From Acinetobacter sp. ANC 4558 (lineage in GTDB: Bacteria > Pseudomonadota > Gammaproteobacteria > Pseudomonadales > Moraxellaceae), in contig NZ_NEGH01000008.1 of NCBI RefSeq assembly GCF_002135375.1, forward strand, positions 1-64,000: DNA of 64,000 bases, in the 5' to 3' direction. The translations under genes were made by a program, and so were the position numbers. The notes beneath the pieces are model-generated. The model saw nothing but the letters and a program-made list of their open reading frames with translations, was not told where the DNA came from and did not search any database. Each line of letters starts with the position of its first letter. Positions within the stretch are counted from its first letter, which is position 1. Below, one piece after another: positions 36,075 to 44,100 of the stretch.

Positions 36075-36604
36075 CGCTGTGCTAATCTGTAATATTCATA
36101 CTTTACCGCTGCATCTCGATAAATATCATGACTGCGCTGTTTAAAGTCTGAAACCCATTGAGAACCAGAAAAACCCGCGATATGACCATAGCTATGTTTG
36201 CCTGTACGCTGAATAATATAAATATCACCTTGTTTAGGATTAGAAAATTCTGGAGCTATTTTTCTGTACCCAATTTTTAACAATGTATTTCCCCAATCAG
36301 CGGCAGCAACAGGATGATTTTCAACATTAGCGCCAGCAGACTGAAGCGCTATACGAATACTACGTGCGCATCGTTGTGAACTTACTTGACTCGTAATACT
36401 GTTTAAACGTTGTGTAAATTTACCTACATCAATTGAACTTCGACTAAAAAATGGTTTCGTTTTTTCAGAAGACTGCGTATCAGAAGGATCATTACTCGTA
36501 TTACCCTTATTCGGGGTATTTGCACTTTTATCACTACGAATCACAAAATGAATGGCTGGAGCATTCACATCTTGATAATTCGCATAATTTGCATCGGCAA
36601 CCAT
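36071..36604 (-). CDS. CHAP/NlpC-P60-like peptidoglycan hydrolase domain protein without signal peptide
   Basis: The product is 177 residues. The N-terminal ~55 residues are polar and low-complexity (a linker rich in Ser, Asn, Thr, Lys), with no signal peptide. The C-terminal ~105 residues resemble a cysteine amidase: the nucleophile in SSQRCARSIRIALQSAGA, HPVAAADWGNTLLKIGY, a GDIYII strand, and the catalytic His in GHIAGFSGSQWVSDFKQR. This arrangement (Cys helix, GD strand, GHIA-x-W-x-SDF-x-QR) is seen in phage- or secretion-system-associated amidases. Absence of a signal suggests export by another route such as type VI secretion, which is inference. The family call is moderately sure. Confidence 0.7.
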   Translation of the reverse strand: MVADANYANYQDVNAPAIHFVIRSDKSANTPNKGNTSNDPSDTQSSEKTKPFFSRSSIDVGKFTQRLNSITSQVSSQRCARSIRIALQSAGANVENHPVAAADWGNTLLKIGYRKIAPEFSNPKQGDIYIIQRTGKHSYGHIAGFSGSQWVSDFKQRSHDIYRDAAVKYEYYRLAQR

Positions 36605-36986
36605 TTAAAACAACAACCTTTAAAACTAATGTAAAATTCAACTGAAGAGCTGTTACTACTTTTCAGGCAAAAAATAATAACTCTTTACGTTCATTTTTTT
36701 ATGAAGAAAATGTAATTTGTTATGCTTTTGATTAAATATCACACATAAATTCACTAATAATCATACTCTACCAAATAATAACTTATTGAAAATATTAGAT
36801 ATTTTTAGTTATGTTATAATATAACTAAAATGTAACTATTTTTAAATTATTGTGTATTATCTATAAATCACTAAAAAATTAAAGCATTCGAGATTTCCGA
36901 TATAGAAGAAACAAAAAATCACTTTTACTATTTAGATGATAATGGTTATTATTTACATAACTAAAGTTTAAATTAGGAATATCGCA
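36605..36986. other. Intergenic region upstream of the hydrolase and DUF2061 genes
   Basis: This 382-bp gap, divergent between the hydrolase and DUF2061 genes, is strongly A/T-rich. It holds the inverted repeat at 36803-36830 and a start-less 29-codon reading frame (36875-36964) reading KAFEISDIEETKNHF at its start, with no ATG, GTG or TTG. AATTAGGAA before 36987 is the ribosome site of the DUF2061 gene. Confidence 0.5.
36803..36830. repeat. Inverted repeat in the hydrolase/DUF2061 gap
   Basis: TTTTAGTTAT (36803-36812) and ATAACTAAAA (36821-36830) are exact reverse complements around an 8-bp spacer. It may be an operator, or a hairpin in a leader. Confidence 0.5.
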
Positions 36987-37214
36987 ATGGCTCATGTTCA
37001 AAAATTTATTAACAATAACCAACGTATGTTAAAGAAAACCCTCAGCTACTATATTATGCATATTACGGTTGCAATGATTGTCGCTTATGTAGTTACAGGT
37101 AATCTTTTGATTGCTGCAACGCTGAGTTTACTTGAACCCACTGTTCAAGCATTTGCATTTTTCATTCACGAGCGTATTTGGGAGCGTAAAACGTTCAGCC
37201 CTCAAAAACATTGA
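36987..37214 (+). CDS. DUF2061 small membrane protein
   Basis: The product is 75 residues. The family pattern is clear: a basic N-terminus (RMLKKTLSYYIMHITVAMIVAYVVTGN), a second short hydrophobic stretch (LLIAATLSLLEPTVQAFAFFIHERIW), and a polar end. DUF2061 proteins are two-helix membrane proteins of unknown function, conserved in many proteobacteria. It is monocistronic, with its own terminator at 37243. Confidence 0.85.
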   Translation: MAHVQKFINNNQRMLKKTLSYYIMHITVAMIVAYVVTGNLLIAATLSLLEPTVQAFAFFIHERIWERKTFSPQKH

Positions 37215-37242
37215 TAAAAATTTGACTCAATTGATATTCCAT

Positions 37243-37268
37243 AAAGGTCACAAAAAGTGACCTTTTCA
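37243..37268 (+). terminator. Terminator of the DUF2061 gene
   Basis: AAAGGTCAC (37243-37251) and GTGACCTTT (37257-37265) form a 9-bp stem with a 5-nt loop, followed by a short T tract. Confidence 0.8.
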
Positions 37269-37386
37269 TACTTAAAATCTAATAATCAATAAATAATGAG
37301 GCTGATCAACAAATATATTTAAATCATCGCAATTATTATAATTTTATTTTATACTAAATCTAAATTTTCATAACTCGAACTTTATT

Positions 37387-38244
37387 ATGAATCTTGCAGC
37401 ATTTGAGGCCTTTGTAAAGGTCATGGAAACTGGTTCTATTTCATTAGCGGCAGATCAGTTATTTATTACCCAACCTGCTGTGACTAAGCGAATTCATAGT
37501 TTAGAAGATTACTTCGGGGTGAAACTTTTTGAATCTGCAGGACGCGGTGTTCAAGCAACACATGCAGCGCATTCCTTACTTCCAAAAGTAAAGAATTGGC
37601 TCAATGAACTCGGTGATATTCATCATACGCTTAGCCATGAACAAGATCAGGTTCAAGGTCGGCTTAAAATAGGAACCAGTCATCATATTGGTTTGCACCA
37701 CCTACCAAATCACTTAAAAAATTACGTTCAATGTTTTCCAAATGTAAAACTTGATGTTCATTTTGTTGACTCAGAGCAAGCACATGAACAAGTATTAGCA
37801 GGTGATTTAGAATTGGCTTTCTTAACTCTCCCACCACAAGGAGATGAACGCTTAAGCTATGTTACTATTTGGAATGACCCTTTGGTATTTATTGCAGCCC
37901 CTTTTCATCCTTTAGCGCAACGCAAGAACTTAACACTTGAAGATTTAATTGAGTATCCAAGTCTTTTACCAGCGGCACAAACCTTTACCAGTCAAATTAC
38001 CTTAGCTGAGTTTGAAAAGAAAGGCTTAAAACCAAAAACGACAATGAGTAATAATCCTCTGGAATCAATTCGGATGTTAGCTTCCATTGGTTTAGGATGG
38101 TCTGTTTTACCAAAAACATTATTGAATCATGATTTAAAACCATTAGATATCCCAATTGAAATGAATCGACAATTAGGTATGGTTTGGCATCCTGGTCGTA
38201 CACAATCACGAGCGGTACAAGAACTCATTCAAATGATGAAATAA
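37387..38244 (+). CDS. LysR-family transcriptional regulator
   Basis: The 285-residue protein has the N-terminal winged helix of LysR regulators (AFEAFVKVMETGSISLAADQLFITQPAVTKRIHSLEDYFGVKLFE) and a periplasmic-binding-protein-like effector domain (GRLKIGTSHHIGLHHLP through GWSVLPKTLL). Target genes are unknown; no divergent partner shares its promoter except the DUF2061 gene upstream on the same strand. It has its own terminator at 38248, so it is monocistronic. The effector cannot be predicted. Confidence 0.92.
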   Translation: MNLAAFEAFVKVMETGSISLAADQLFITQPAVTKRIHSLEDYFGVKLFESAGRGVQATHAAHSLLPKVKNWLNELGDIHHTLSHEQDQVQGRLKIGTSHHIGLHHLPNHLKNYVQCFPNVKLDVHFVDSEQAHEQVLAGDLELAFLTLPPQGDERLSYVTIWNDPLVFIAAPFHPLAQRKNLTLEDLIEYPSLLPAAQTFTSQITLAEFEKKGLKPKTTMSNNPLESIRMLASIGLGWSVLPKTLLNHDLKPLDIPIEMNRQLGMVWHPGRTQSRAVQELIQMMK

Positions 38245-38247
38245 ATA

Positions 38248-38272
38248 AAAACCACCCTCAAGGTGGTTTTTT
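38248..38272 (+). terminator. LysR gene terminator
   Basis: AAAACCACC (38248-38256) and GGTGGTTTT (38262-38270) form a stem followed by TT. Confidence 0.88.
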
Positions 38273-38310
38273 AATACTAAAAATAACAATATAAAATGAT
38301 TAAATTGCCA

Positions 38311-38841
38311 TCATTTAAATTGGTACGTAATTTTCATCACGGTATTCTCAATCATTTCAGCATGCATCGATTTTAATGGATATTCATTCGCCGCTCGTTG
38401 AGGAAACAATGGAATACCGCTCCCAAGTAAAACAGGCATTACATAATTTTCCAATGAATCGAGCAGATGAGCGTCAATAAATGACTGTTGTAATTGTGCC
38501 CCACCCACAAGCCATACATTCGCATCATAGTTTTGATTTAAGTGCGTGACTAACGCCTCAACTCCTTGCGTCCAAATAGACAATGATGAATCAATTAAAG
38601 GTAAATTTTCCTGAGAAGTAATAATAATGCCTTTTTGGTTAGGATAAGGCCATTTCTCGCCAAAAGAACAAATTGTCTCATAAGTTTTACGCCCCATAAC
38701 CACCATATCGATGTCAGCGATAAAATCATCATAACCACAATCAATGTGTTGAAACGGTGTTAAAAAATCAACTGAACCATCTTGAGTTGCAATGTAGCCA
38801 TCTGCACTTGTTGCAATATAACCTTTAATTTTTACGCTCAT
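38311..38841 (-). CDS. Dihydrofolate reductase-like (RibD C-terminal) protein
   Basis: The 176-residue product begins MSVKIKGYIATSADGYIATQDGSVDFL, the usual start of the stand-alone RibD_C/YyaP group. MVMGRKTYETICSFG, VWLVGGAQLQQSFI and YVMPVLLGSGIPLFP follow, marking an NADPH-binding dihydrofolate-reductase fold. It is not a true FolA (no typical FolA start or length). Substrate is unknown. No operon partner is evident; a 131-bp gap separates it from the DUF2628 gene. Confidence 0.88.
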   Translation of the reverse strand: MSVKIKGYIATSADGYIATQDGSVDFLTPFQHIDCGYDDFIADIDMVVMGRKTYETICSFGEKWPYPNQKGIIITSQENLPLIDSSLSIWTQGVEALVTHLNQNYDANVWLVGGAQLQQSFIDAHLLDSLENYVMPVLLGSGIPLFPQRAANEYPLKSMHAEMIENTVMKITYQFK

Positions 38842-38972
38842 CTGATTTTTATCACTTAATTAAGTCAATCTATCTTATTATAAACATTTAGCATCTCTTA
38901 TCGATACGCTAAAAATAATAGTCTATGCTGATTTAGCATCCATCTCATCTTTAGCTTATTCAACCATGCTTT

Positions 38973-39503
38973 TTATTCTTCTAAATAAAGACCTAAAGCT
39001 AATAATACTAGTGTAATAATCAATACGCATAGAGCAACCCAAAAAGCTGTACCGCCCTGTTGTTTCAACATATTTTCTAAATTAAAAGGTTCTGTACTTT
39101 GAATTAGATGCTTAACTTTTTGATCAACATAATACCTATATAAAGTATTTCCACTCATTGCCAATGCTACAGATATTCCAATTGAAATACCACGATCCAA
39201 AGCAGCAGAAATCTCCAAGAAAGATAATACGATATTGAATACTGTGATTAAAATAAAATAAGCCAAACCATATACATACATCTTCCGATAAATCATCCAG
39301 ATTGGACCGAAGAAAAATGCACCAAAATTAAATCCTGAAATGCTTTTTTTCAGCTCAATATGAGAAAAATGTTTTGCATAGTATTTCTGAAATTTATCAC
39401 CAATAAACCACGCTCTATATTGGTTTTCTAGTGAATTAAAATCTAGAGGTTTCGCTGAATTATCTTGCGCTTCAGATGATATGGGTGAAAGGTTCTCATT
39501 CAT
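38973..39503 (-). CDS. DUF2628 membrane protein
   Basis: The 176-residue product has a polar N-terminus with the RAWFIGDKFQKYYAKHFSHIE segment. GFNFGAFFFGPIWMIYRKMYVYGL, the DUF2628 signature, follows, and then three further hydrophobic helices, the last at the C-terminus (LCVLIITLVLLALGLYLEE). Such proteins sit in the inner membrane; function is unknown. It lies downstream of the DUF2789 gene on the same strand, with an 88-bp gap that contains an 11-bp inverted repeat (39546-39574). Confidence 0.85.
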   Translation of the reverse strand: MNENLSPISSEAQDNSAKPLDFNSLENQYRAWFIGDKFQKYYAKHFSHIELKKSISGFNFGAFFFGPIWMIYRKMYVYGLAYFILITVFNIVLSFLEISAALDRGISIGISVALAMSGNTLYRYYVDQKVKHLIQSTEPFNLENMLKQQGGTAFWVALCVLIITLVLLALGLYLEE

Positions 39504-39591
39504 TATTTTTATCCTAAATTTATTGTTCTATTTATTCTTTTAATCATTAGAAGCCATTTAAACTGGCTTCTAATTTTGTCATGCAGCATGA

Positions 39592-39834
39592 TTATTTTTG
39601 AACAGAATCCTCATGTAATGATTCATTCAATTGATCCACAATAATTGCCCATTCTCCATCAGATTTTATTTTTTCTTCTAAAAATTGTTTTTGTGCCGCA
39701 GTCCAAAAATCTGCATCAGCAATTTGAATATTTGCACTTAATTGATGCGTCACAATAAATAATGCAATGCCATCTTCAGAAGCATCTAAACCAAGTTGTT
39801 CAAAAAGATATGTCATACGTGGACGAACGGTCAT
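39592..39834 (-). CDS. DUF2789 protein
   Basis: The 80-residue cytoplasmic protein matches the DUF2789 pattern: MTYLFEQLGLDASEDGIALFIVTHQL, then DADFWTAAQKQFLEEKIKSDGEWAIIVDQLN. Members are short acidic proteins common in gammaproteobacteria; function is unknown. GGAGTGAGA precedes the ATG. It has no obvious partner. Confidence 0.88.
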   Translation of the reverse strand: MTVRPRMTYLFEQLGLDASEDGIALFIVTHQLSANIQIADADFWTAAQKQFLEEKIKSDGEWAIIVDQLNESLHEDSVQK

Positions 39835-40024
39835 TTCTCACTCCTACTTTATTCATACTTATGACTGAAATAAATCATAAATTCAGAAATATCTCTACTT
39901 ATTTTTAATAAATATAACACTTCAATCATGCAATTTCACATAAAGTAATATCTTTGTTATCAATCTTTTAGTTTTTTGAGAAGCCAGCATTTTAATGACT
40001 GACTTCTCTTTTATCTAAAATGAA

Positions 40025-40681
40025 TTAAGATGAAATAGACCAATCTTGTATATCCCAATCCTGTTCTTTTGCAAGTGTTGTAAGACGATCATCAGGGCTT
40101 ACGGCGATCGCATGATCTGCATATTCCAATAAAAATCGATCATTAATGGAGTCTGAATAAGCCCAAGATTCTGTTACTTCTCTTCCTTGTAACCACTGAT
40201 CTAAACGAACAAGCTTCCCTTTTTGAAAACTTGGCACATTAATGACTTTTCCTGAATATTTCCCATCAATCACTTCTGCATTGGTTGCAATAATTTCAGA
40301 AATTCCAAATTCCTGAAAAATAGGTACAGTGATAAAGTCTGAAGTTGCAGTAATGCCGACTAATTGATGACCTGCATCTTTATGTCGTTGAATAGCGTCA
40401 AAACCATCTGGACGCATTTGTGGTCGAATAATTTTCTCCATAAAGAGTGAGTGCAATTGGGTTAAATATTCATTGTCATGCTGTGTGAGAAATTCAAATA
40501 CAAATTCATTATAAGCAATCGGGTCTAATTGCCCTGCTTTATAATCTTCATAAAATTTATCGTTCATAGCACGATGATGAACTGGATCAACCAAACCTTC
40601 ATTGATTAAAAATTCACCCCAAGAGTGATCTGAATCTATATTTAACAAGGTATGATCAAGGTCAAATAGCGCTAATTTCAT
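40025..40681 (-). CDS. HAD-family phosphatase, SerB-like (HAD-IB)
   Basis: The product is 218 residues from ATG 40681, which begins MKLALFDLDHT and has GAG at proper spacing. A TTG at 40696 is unlikely. Motifs are the nucleophile Asp in LFDLDHTLL, motif II Thr in LVGITATSDFIT, Lys in FQKGKLVRL, and the acidic motif in SWAYSDSINDRFLLEYA. The group includes phosphoserine phosphatase relatives and CicA-like hydrolases. It is divergent from rppH with a 183-bp gap, an order common in Acinetobacter as I recall. Substrate is unknown. Confidence 0.9.
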   Translation of the reverse strand: MKLALFDLDHTLLNIDSDHSWGEFLINEGLVDPVHHRAMNDKFYEDYKAGQLDPIAYNEFVFEFLTQHDNEYLTQLHSLFMEKIIRPQMRPDGFDAIQRHKDAGHQLVGITATSDFITVPIFQEFGISEIIATNAEVIDGKYSGKVINVPSFQKGKLVRLDQWLQGREVTESWAYSDSINDRFLLEYADHAIAVSPDDRLTTLAKEQDWDIQDWSISS

Positions 40682-40864
40682 TAAAATACTCGTCAAAGCT
40701 ACAATTTAAGAAAAAAAATGTAAATCTATCTCCGCTAGTCGATAGAAATTCGTTAAGATCATAGCAATTTTAACATTTTTAAACTTTGCTTTTTTCGAGT
40801 TGGATAAAGAAATAAACAATCCCCGAAGGTAAAGATTTTAATTACAGATATTTTAGGTAGCCAA

Positions 40865-41335
40865 ATGATCGATTCTGAAGGTTTCCGACCCAATGTCGGG
40901 ATCATTTTGGCAAATGAATTTGGACAGGTTCTATGGGCAAAACGCATTGGTCACAATGCATGGCAATTTCCACAAGGAGGTATCCAATATGGAGAAACCC
41001 CTGAACAGGCACTTTACCGTGAGCTGAGAGAAGAGGTTGGCTTATTGCCCGAACATGTCGAAATTATAGCGCAGACCAAAGGTTGGTTGCGTTATCGTTT
41101 GCCACATCGGTATATACGCACGGATTCCGATCCTGTATGTATTGGTCAAAAACAAAAGTGGTTTTTACTTCGGTTGAAAGCTTCCGTACAACATATTCAA
41201 CTCGATTTGTCAGAGCCACCCGAGTTTGATCAATGGCAATGGGTAAGTTATTGGTACCCATTGGGACAGGTTGTGAATTTCAAACGAGATGTATACAGAA
41301 AAGCCATGATAGAACTATGTAATCAGCTACCATGA
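40865..41335 (+). CDS. rppH: RNA pyrophosphohydrolase (Nudix)
   Basis: The 156-residue protein contains a complete Nudix box from Gly38 to Leu60 ([23 protein letters not shown], cited in part as ELREEVGL), with catalytic glutamates at 53, 56 and 57. The start [21 protein letters not shown] is the typical RppH opening. It converts 5'-triphosphate mRNA ends to monophosphates, triggering RNase E-dependent decay; rne is in the same window. ptsP follows 88 bp downstream, as in Escherichia coli. Confidence 0.95.
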   Translation: MIDSEGFRPNVGIILANEFGQVLWAKRIGHNAWQFPQGGIQYGETPEQALYRELREEVGLLPEHVEIIAQTKGWLRYRLPHRYIRTDSDPVCIGQKQKWFLLRLKASVQHIQLDLSEPPEFDQWQWVSYWYPLGQVVNFKRDVYRKAMIELCNQLP

Positions 41336-41423
41336 GATAAAATAAAAAAATCTCATTTAAAAGCAGATTTTCTAGATTACTCTTGATATAAATAAGTTAA
41401 TGATAATTGGTGGAGCAAATTCT

Positions 41424-43721
41424 ATGTCAAATATGCAACTGGACACATTAAGACGTATTGTTCAAGAGATCAATGCGTCAGCCAGTTTGCATGAATCATT
41501 AGATATCATGGTCAACCAAGTTGCTGAAGCCATGCATGTTGATGTTTGCTCTATTTATCTACTCGATGAACGTAATCAACGTTATTTACTGATGGCGTCT
41601 AAAGGCTTAAATCCTGAAGCTGTTGGTCATGTTTCACTACATACCAGTGAAGGTCTAGTCGGCTTAGTGGGGCAACGAGAAGAAATCGTTAACTTAGATC
41701 ATGCCCCAAAACACGAACGTTTTATGTACTTTCCAGAAACAGGTGAAGAGCTTTATAACTCTTTTCTCGGTGTTCCAGTCATGTACCGACGAAAAGTGAT
41801 GGGTGTACTGGTTGTACAAAATACTGAATCCCAAGACTTTAGTGAAGCTGCTGAATCGTTTTTAGTTACGCTTTGTGCCCAACTTTCGGGGGTGATTGCA
41901 CATGCACATGCGGTCAGTAATATTGATGTATTTCGTAAAGCAAATAACATATCGTCTTATAAAACCTTCCAAGGTCTTTCTGGTTCAGGCGGCATTGCTC
42001 TAGGACGTGCCGTCGTCCTGTATCCGCCTGCAGACTTAGCATCTGTTCCAGATCGTGAAGCTGAAGATATTAGCGAAGAACTTGAACTTCTTGATCGATC
42101 AATCGAAGCAGTCCGTGCTGAAATTGAATCACTTGATGACAAAATGCAAGATGCATTAATGGCCGAAGAACGTGCTTTATTTAGTGTGTTTTTACGTATG
42201 TTAGATGAAAATGCATTGCCTGCTGAAATCAAAGAAGAAATTCGTGAAGGTAATTGGGCGCAAGGTGCAGTGCGTAATGTGATTGATAAACATATTGCAC
42301 TATTTGCCCAAATGGAAGATGACTATTTACGAGAACGTGTATCAGATTTAAAAGATTTAGGACGACGTATTTTAGCGTTTTTGCAAGAAGCTGATTCGAG
42401 CCACAGAGAATTAACCGATGAAAGTATTTTAATTGGAGATGAAATTTCAACTGCGGCATTGGTTGAATTGCCTGTCGATAAAATTGCAGCCATTGTCACC
42501 ACTGAAGGTGCAATGAATTCGCACATGGTCATTGTCTCTCGCGCTTTAGGTATTCCGACTGTTGTTGGTGTAACCGAATTACCGATTAATACACTTGATG
42601 ATGTAGAGATGATTGTAGATGCCCATCAAGGGCGTGTTTTTATCAATCCTCCACGTCGATTAAGAGCACGTTATAAAGAAATTCAAAAAGAAGAAGAACA
42701 AATTGCCAAAGATTTAAAACAATACGAAACCAAAGATGCCATTACACCCGATGGCGTGTCTGTTCATTTATATGTAAATACAGGTTTAATGATTGATGTA
42801 GTACGCGGAGTACAACGTGGTGCTAAAGGCGTCGGTCTATATCGCTCTGAAATTCCATTTATGTTACGTGATCGCTTCCCAGGCGAAGAAGAACAACGCG
42901 CTATATATCGCCAACAACTCAGTCACTTTGCCAATAAACCTGTTGTCATGCGAACGCTGGATATTGGTGCAGATAAAGATTTACCTTATTTTTCAATTGA
43001 AGAAGAAAATTCAGCATTAGGTTGGAGGGGAATTCGCTTTACCTTAGACCATCCAGAAATTTTCTCTTCACAAATTCGTGCCATGTTAAAAGCCAGTATT
43101 GGTCTAAACAATTTACATATTTTACTTCCTATGATTACCAGTGTCAGTGAAGTAGAAGAAGCATTGTATTTGCTTGACCGTGATTGGCATGCTGTACAAG
43201 AAGAAGAACAAGTGAAAATTATTAAACCTAAAATTGGTATCATGGTTGAAGTACCAAGTGTGCTTTTACAAATTGATGAATTTTCAGAACTTGTTGATTT
43301 CTTTTCGGTTGGATCAAATGACTTAACTCAGTATTTATTAGCAGTTGATCGAAATAATCCACGTGTCGCCAATGTTTATTCTAATTTTCACCCTGCTGTT
43401 TTACGTGCTTTATCTCGTTTAGTACAAGAATGTCATAAAAACAACAAACCTATTAGCTTATGCGGAGAAATGGCAGGTGATCCACTTTCTGCAGTTCTTT
43501 TAATGGCAATCGGATTTAATACGCTATCAATGAGTTCAAGTAATATTTTACGTGTGAGAAAAGCAATTTGCCATGTTCCAATGAGCGATGCGAAAGCACT
43601 ATTAACGCGTGCCTTATCAATGAACAATCCACTGATTGTAAAAAGTATGATGGAATATTATTTTAAAACCCATGGTTTAGAAGATATGGTCAAAGCAAGC
43701 ACACGAATTGTCAGTGCGTAA
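41424..43721 (+). CDS. ptsP: Nitrogen-PTS enzyme I (phosphoenolpyruvate-protein phosphotransferase)
   Basis: The product is 765 residues from ATG 41424, chosen because GGAG (41412-41415) precedes it; an ATG at 41400 is less likely. Domains in order are an N-terminal GAF sensor (about 1-165), a PEP-utiliser N domain, the phosphohistidine domain (His in AMNSHMVIVSRALGIPTVVG), and the PEP-binding barrel (GVGLYRSEIPFM, GIMVEVPSV, SVGSNDLTQYLLAVDRNNP, LCGEMAGDP). It starts the NPr/EIIA-Ntr phosphorelay from PEP. The terminator at 43750 overlaps a convergent small gene. Confidence 0.96.
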   Translation: MSNMQLDTLRRIVQEINASASLHESLDIMVNQVAEAMHVDVCSIYLLDERNQRYLLMASKGLNPEAVGHVSLHTSEGLVGLVGQREEIVNLDHAPKHERFMYFPETGEELYNSFLGVPVMYRRKVMGVLVVQNTESQDFSEAAESFLVTLCAQLSGVIAHAHAVSNIDVFRKANNISSYKTFQGLSGSGGIALGRAVVLYPPADLASVPDREAEDISEELELLDRSIEAVRAEIESLDDKMQDALMAEERALFSVFLRMLDENALPAEIKEEIREGNWAQGAVRNVIDKHIALFAQMEDDYLRERVSDLKDLGRRILAFLQEADSSHRELTDESILIGDEISTAALVELPVDKIAAIVTTEGAMNSHMVIVSRALGIPTVVGVTELPINTLDDVEMIVDAHQGRVFINPPRRLRARYKEIQKEEEQIAKDLKQYETKDAITPDGVSVHLYVNTGLMIDVVRGVQRGAKGVGLYRSEIPFMLRDRFPGEEEQRAIYRQQLSHFANKPVVMRTLDIGADKDLPYFSIEEENSALGWRGIRFTLDHPEIFSSQIRAMLKASIGLNNLHILLPMITSVSEVEEALYLLDRDWHAVQEEEQVKIIKPKIGIMVEVPSVLLQIDEFSELVDFFSVGSNDLTQYLLAVDRNNPRVANVYSNFHPAVLRALSRLVQECHKNNKPISLCGEMAGDPLSAVLLMAIGFNTLSMSSSNILRVRKAICHVPMSDAKALLTRALSMNNPLIVKSMMEYYFKTHGLEDMVKASTRIVSA

Positions 43722-43914
43722 TATAAAAAGTACTTAAACCACCCAAAGAAAAAGGGAGATAATCATCTGAATATCTCCCTTTTCTGTGCTTGTTATAGCC
43801 ACGTTTTTCATTTTTCTTCCGATCTACAAAAACTTGGCTTTTGTTTATCTCATGCATATGTTTTGCTACAAAATTATGAATGACCACTTGGGGTACATTT
43901 TTCTTCTTTGTCAT
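43711..43914 (-). CDS. Small basic conserved protein (67 aa, DUF7230-like)
   Basis: The product is 67 residues from ATG 43914 (AAAAGGCAATCC precedes it). The start MTKKKNVPQVVIHNFVAKHMHEINKSQVFVDRKK followed by KRGYNKHRK matches a short basic protein family found next to housekeeping genes in gammaproteobacteria, which I recall as DUF7230; function is unknown. The C-terminal 20 residues (RYSDDYLPFSLGG and beyond) are encoded across the ptsP terminator, and the last 11 bases overlap the ptsP end. That tail is unlikely to be conserved. Confidence 0.65.
   Translation of the reverse strand: MTKKKNVPQVVIHNFVAKHMHEINKSQVFVDRKKNEKRGYNKHRKGRYSDDYLPFSLGGLSTFYITH
43750..43783. terminator. Terminator between ptsP and the small basic gene
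   Basis: AAAAGGGAGATA (43750-43761) and TATCTCCCTTTT (43772-43783) form a perfect 12-bp stem. It ends ptsP transcription and also lies inside the convergent small gene. Confidence 0.85.
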
Positions 43915-44068
43915 TGGATTGCCTTTTACCATAGATATCTATATTTGAAACTGTAATATTACGCCTCTTTGTCTATTTTGAATACACATTTTAATTTCAT
44001 TTATACATGTAGGAAATCCTCATGAATCGAGTCCAATTAAAATTACTGCTCTTACTTTAATAAAAGAA

Positions 44069-44093
44069 AAGCCCAAATATCATATTTGGGCTT
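44069..44093 (-). terminator. Terminator of the lipase-like gene
   Basis: AAGCCCAAATAT (44069-44080) and ATATTTGGGCTT (44082-44093) are complementary. On the minus strand the stem is followed by TTCTTTTATT, 8 bp past the stop codon. Confidence 0.82.
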
Positions 44094-44100
44094 ATTCTGA

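Noticed and set aside
36875..36964. 29-codon frame before DUF2061 as a gene
   Set aside because: There is no ATG, GTG or TTG after the in-frame stop at 36872; kept only as an oddity.
39546..39574. 11-bp inverted repeat as a terminator of the DUF2789 gene
   Set aside because: The stem is good, but the minus-strand side lacks a T tract; left as a note in the DUF2628 entry.
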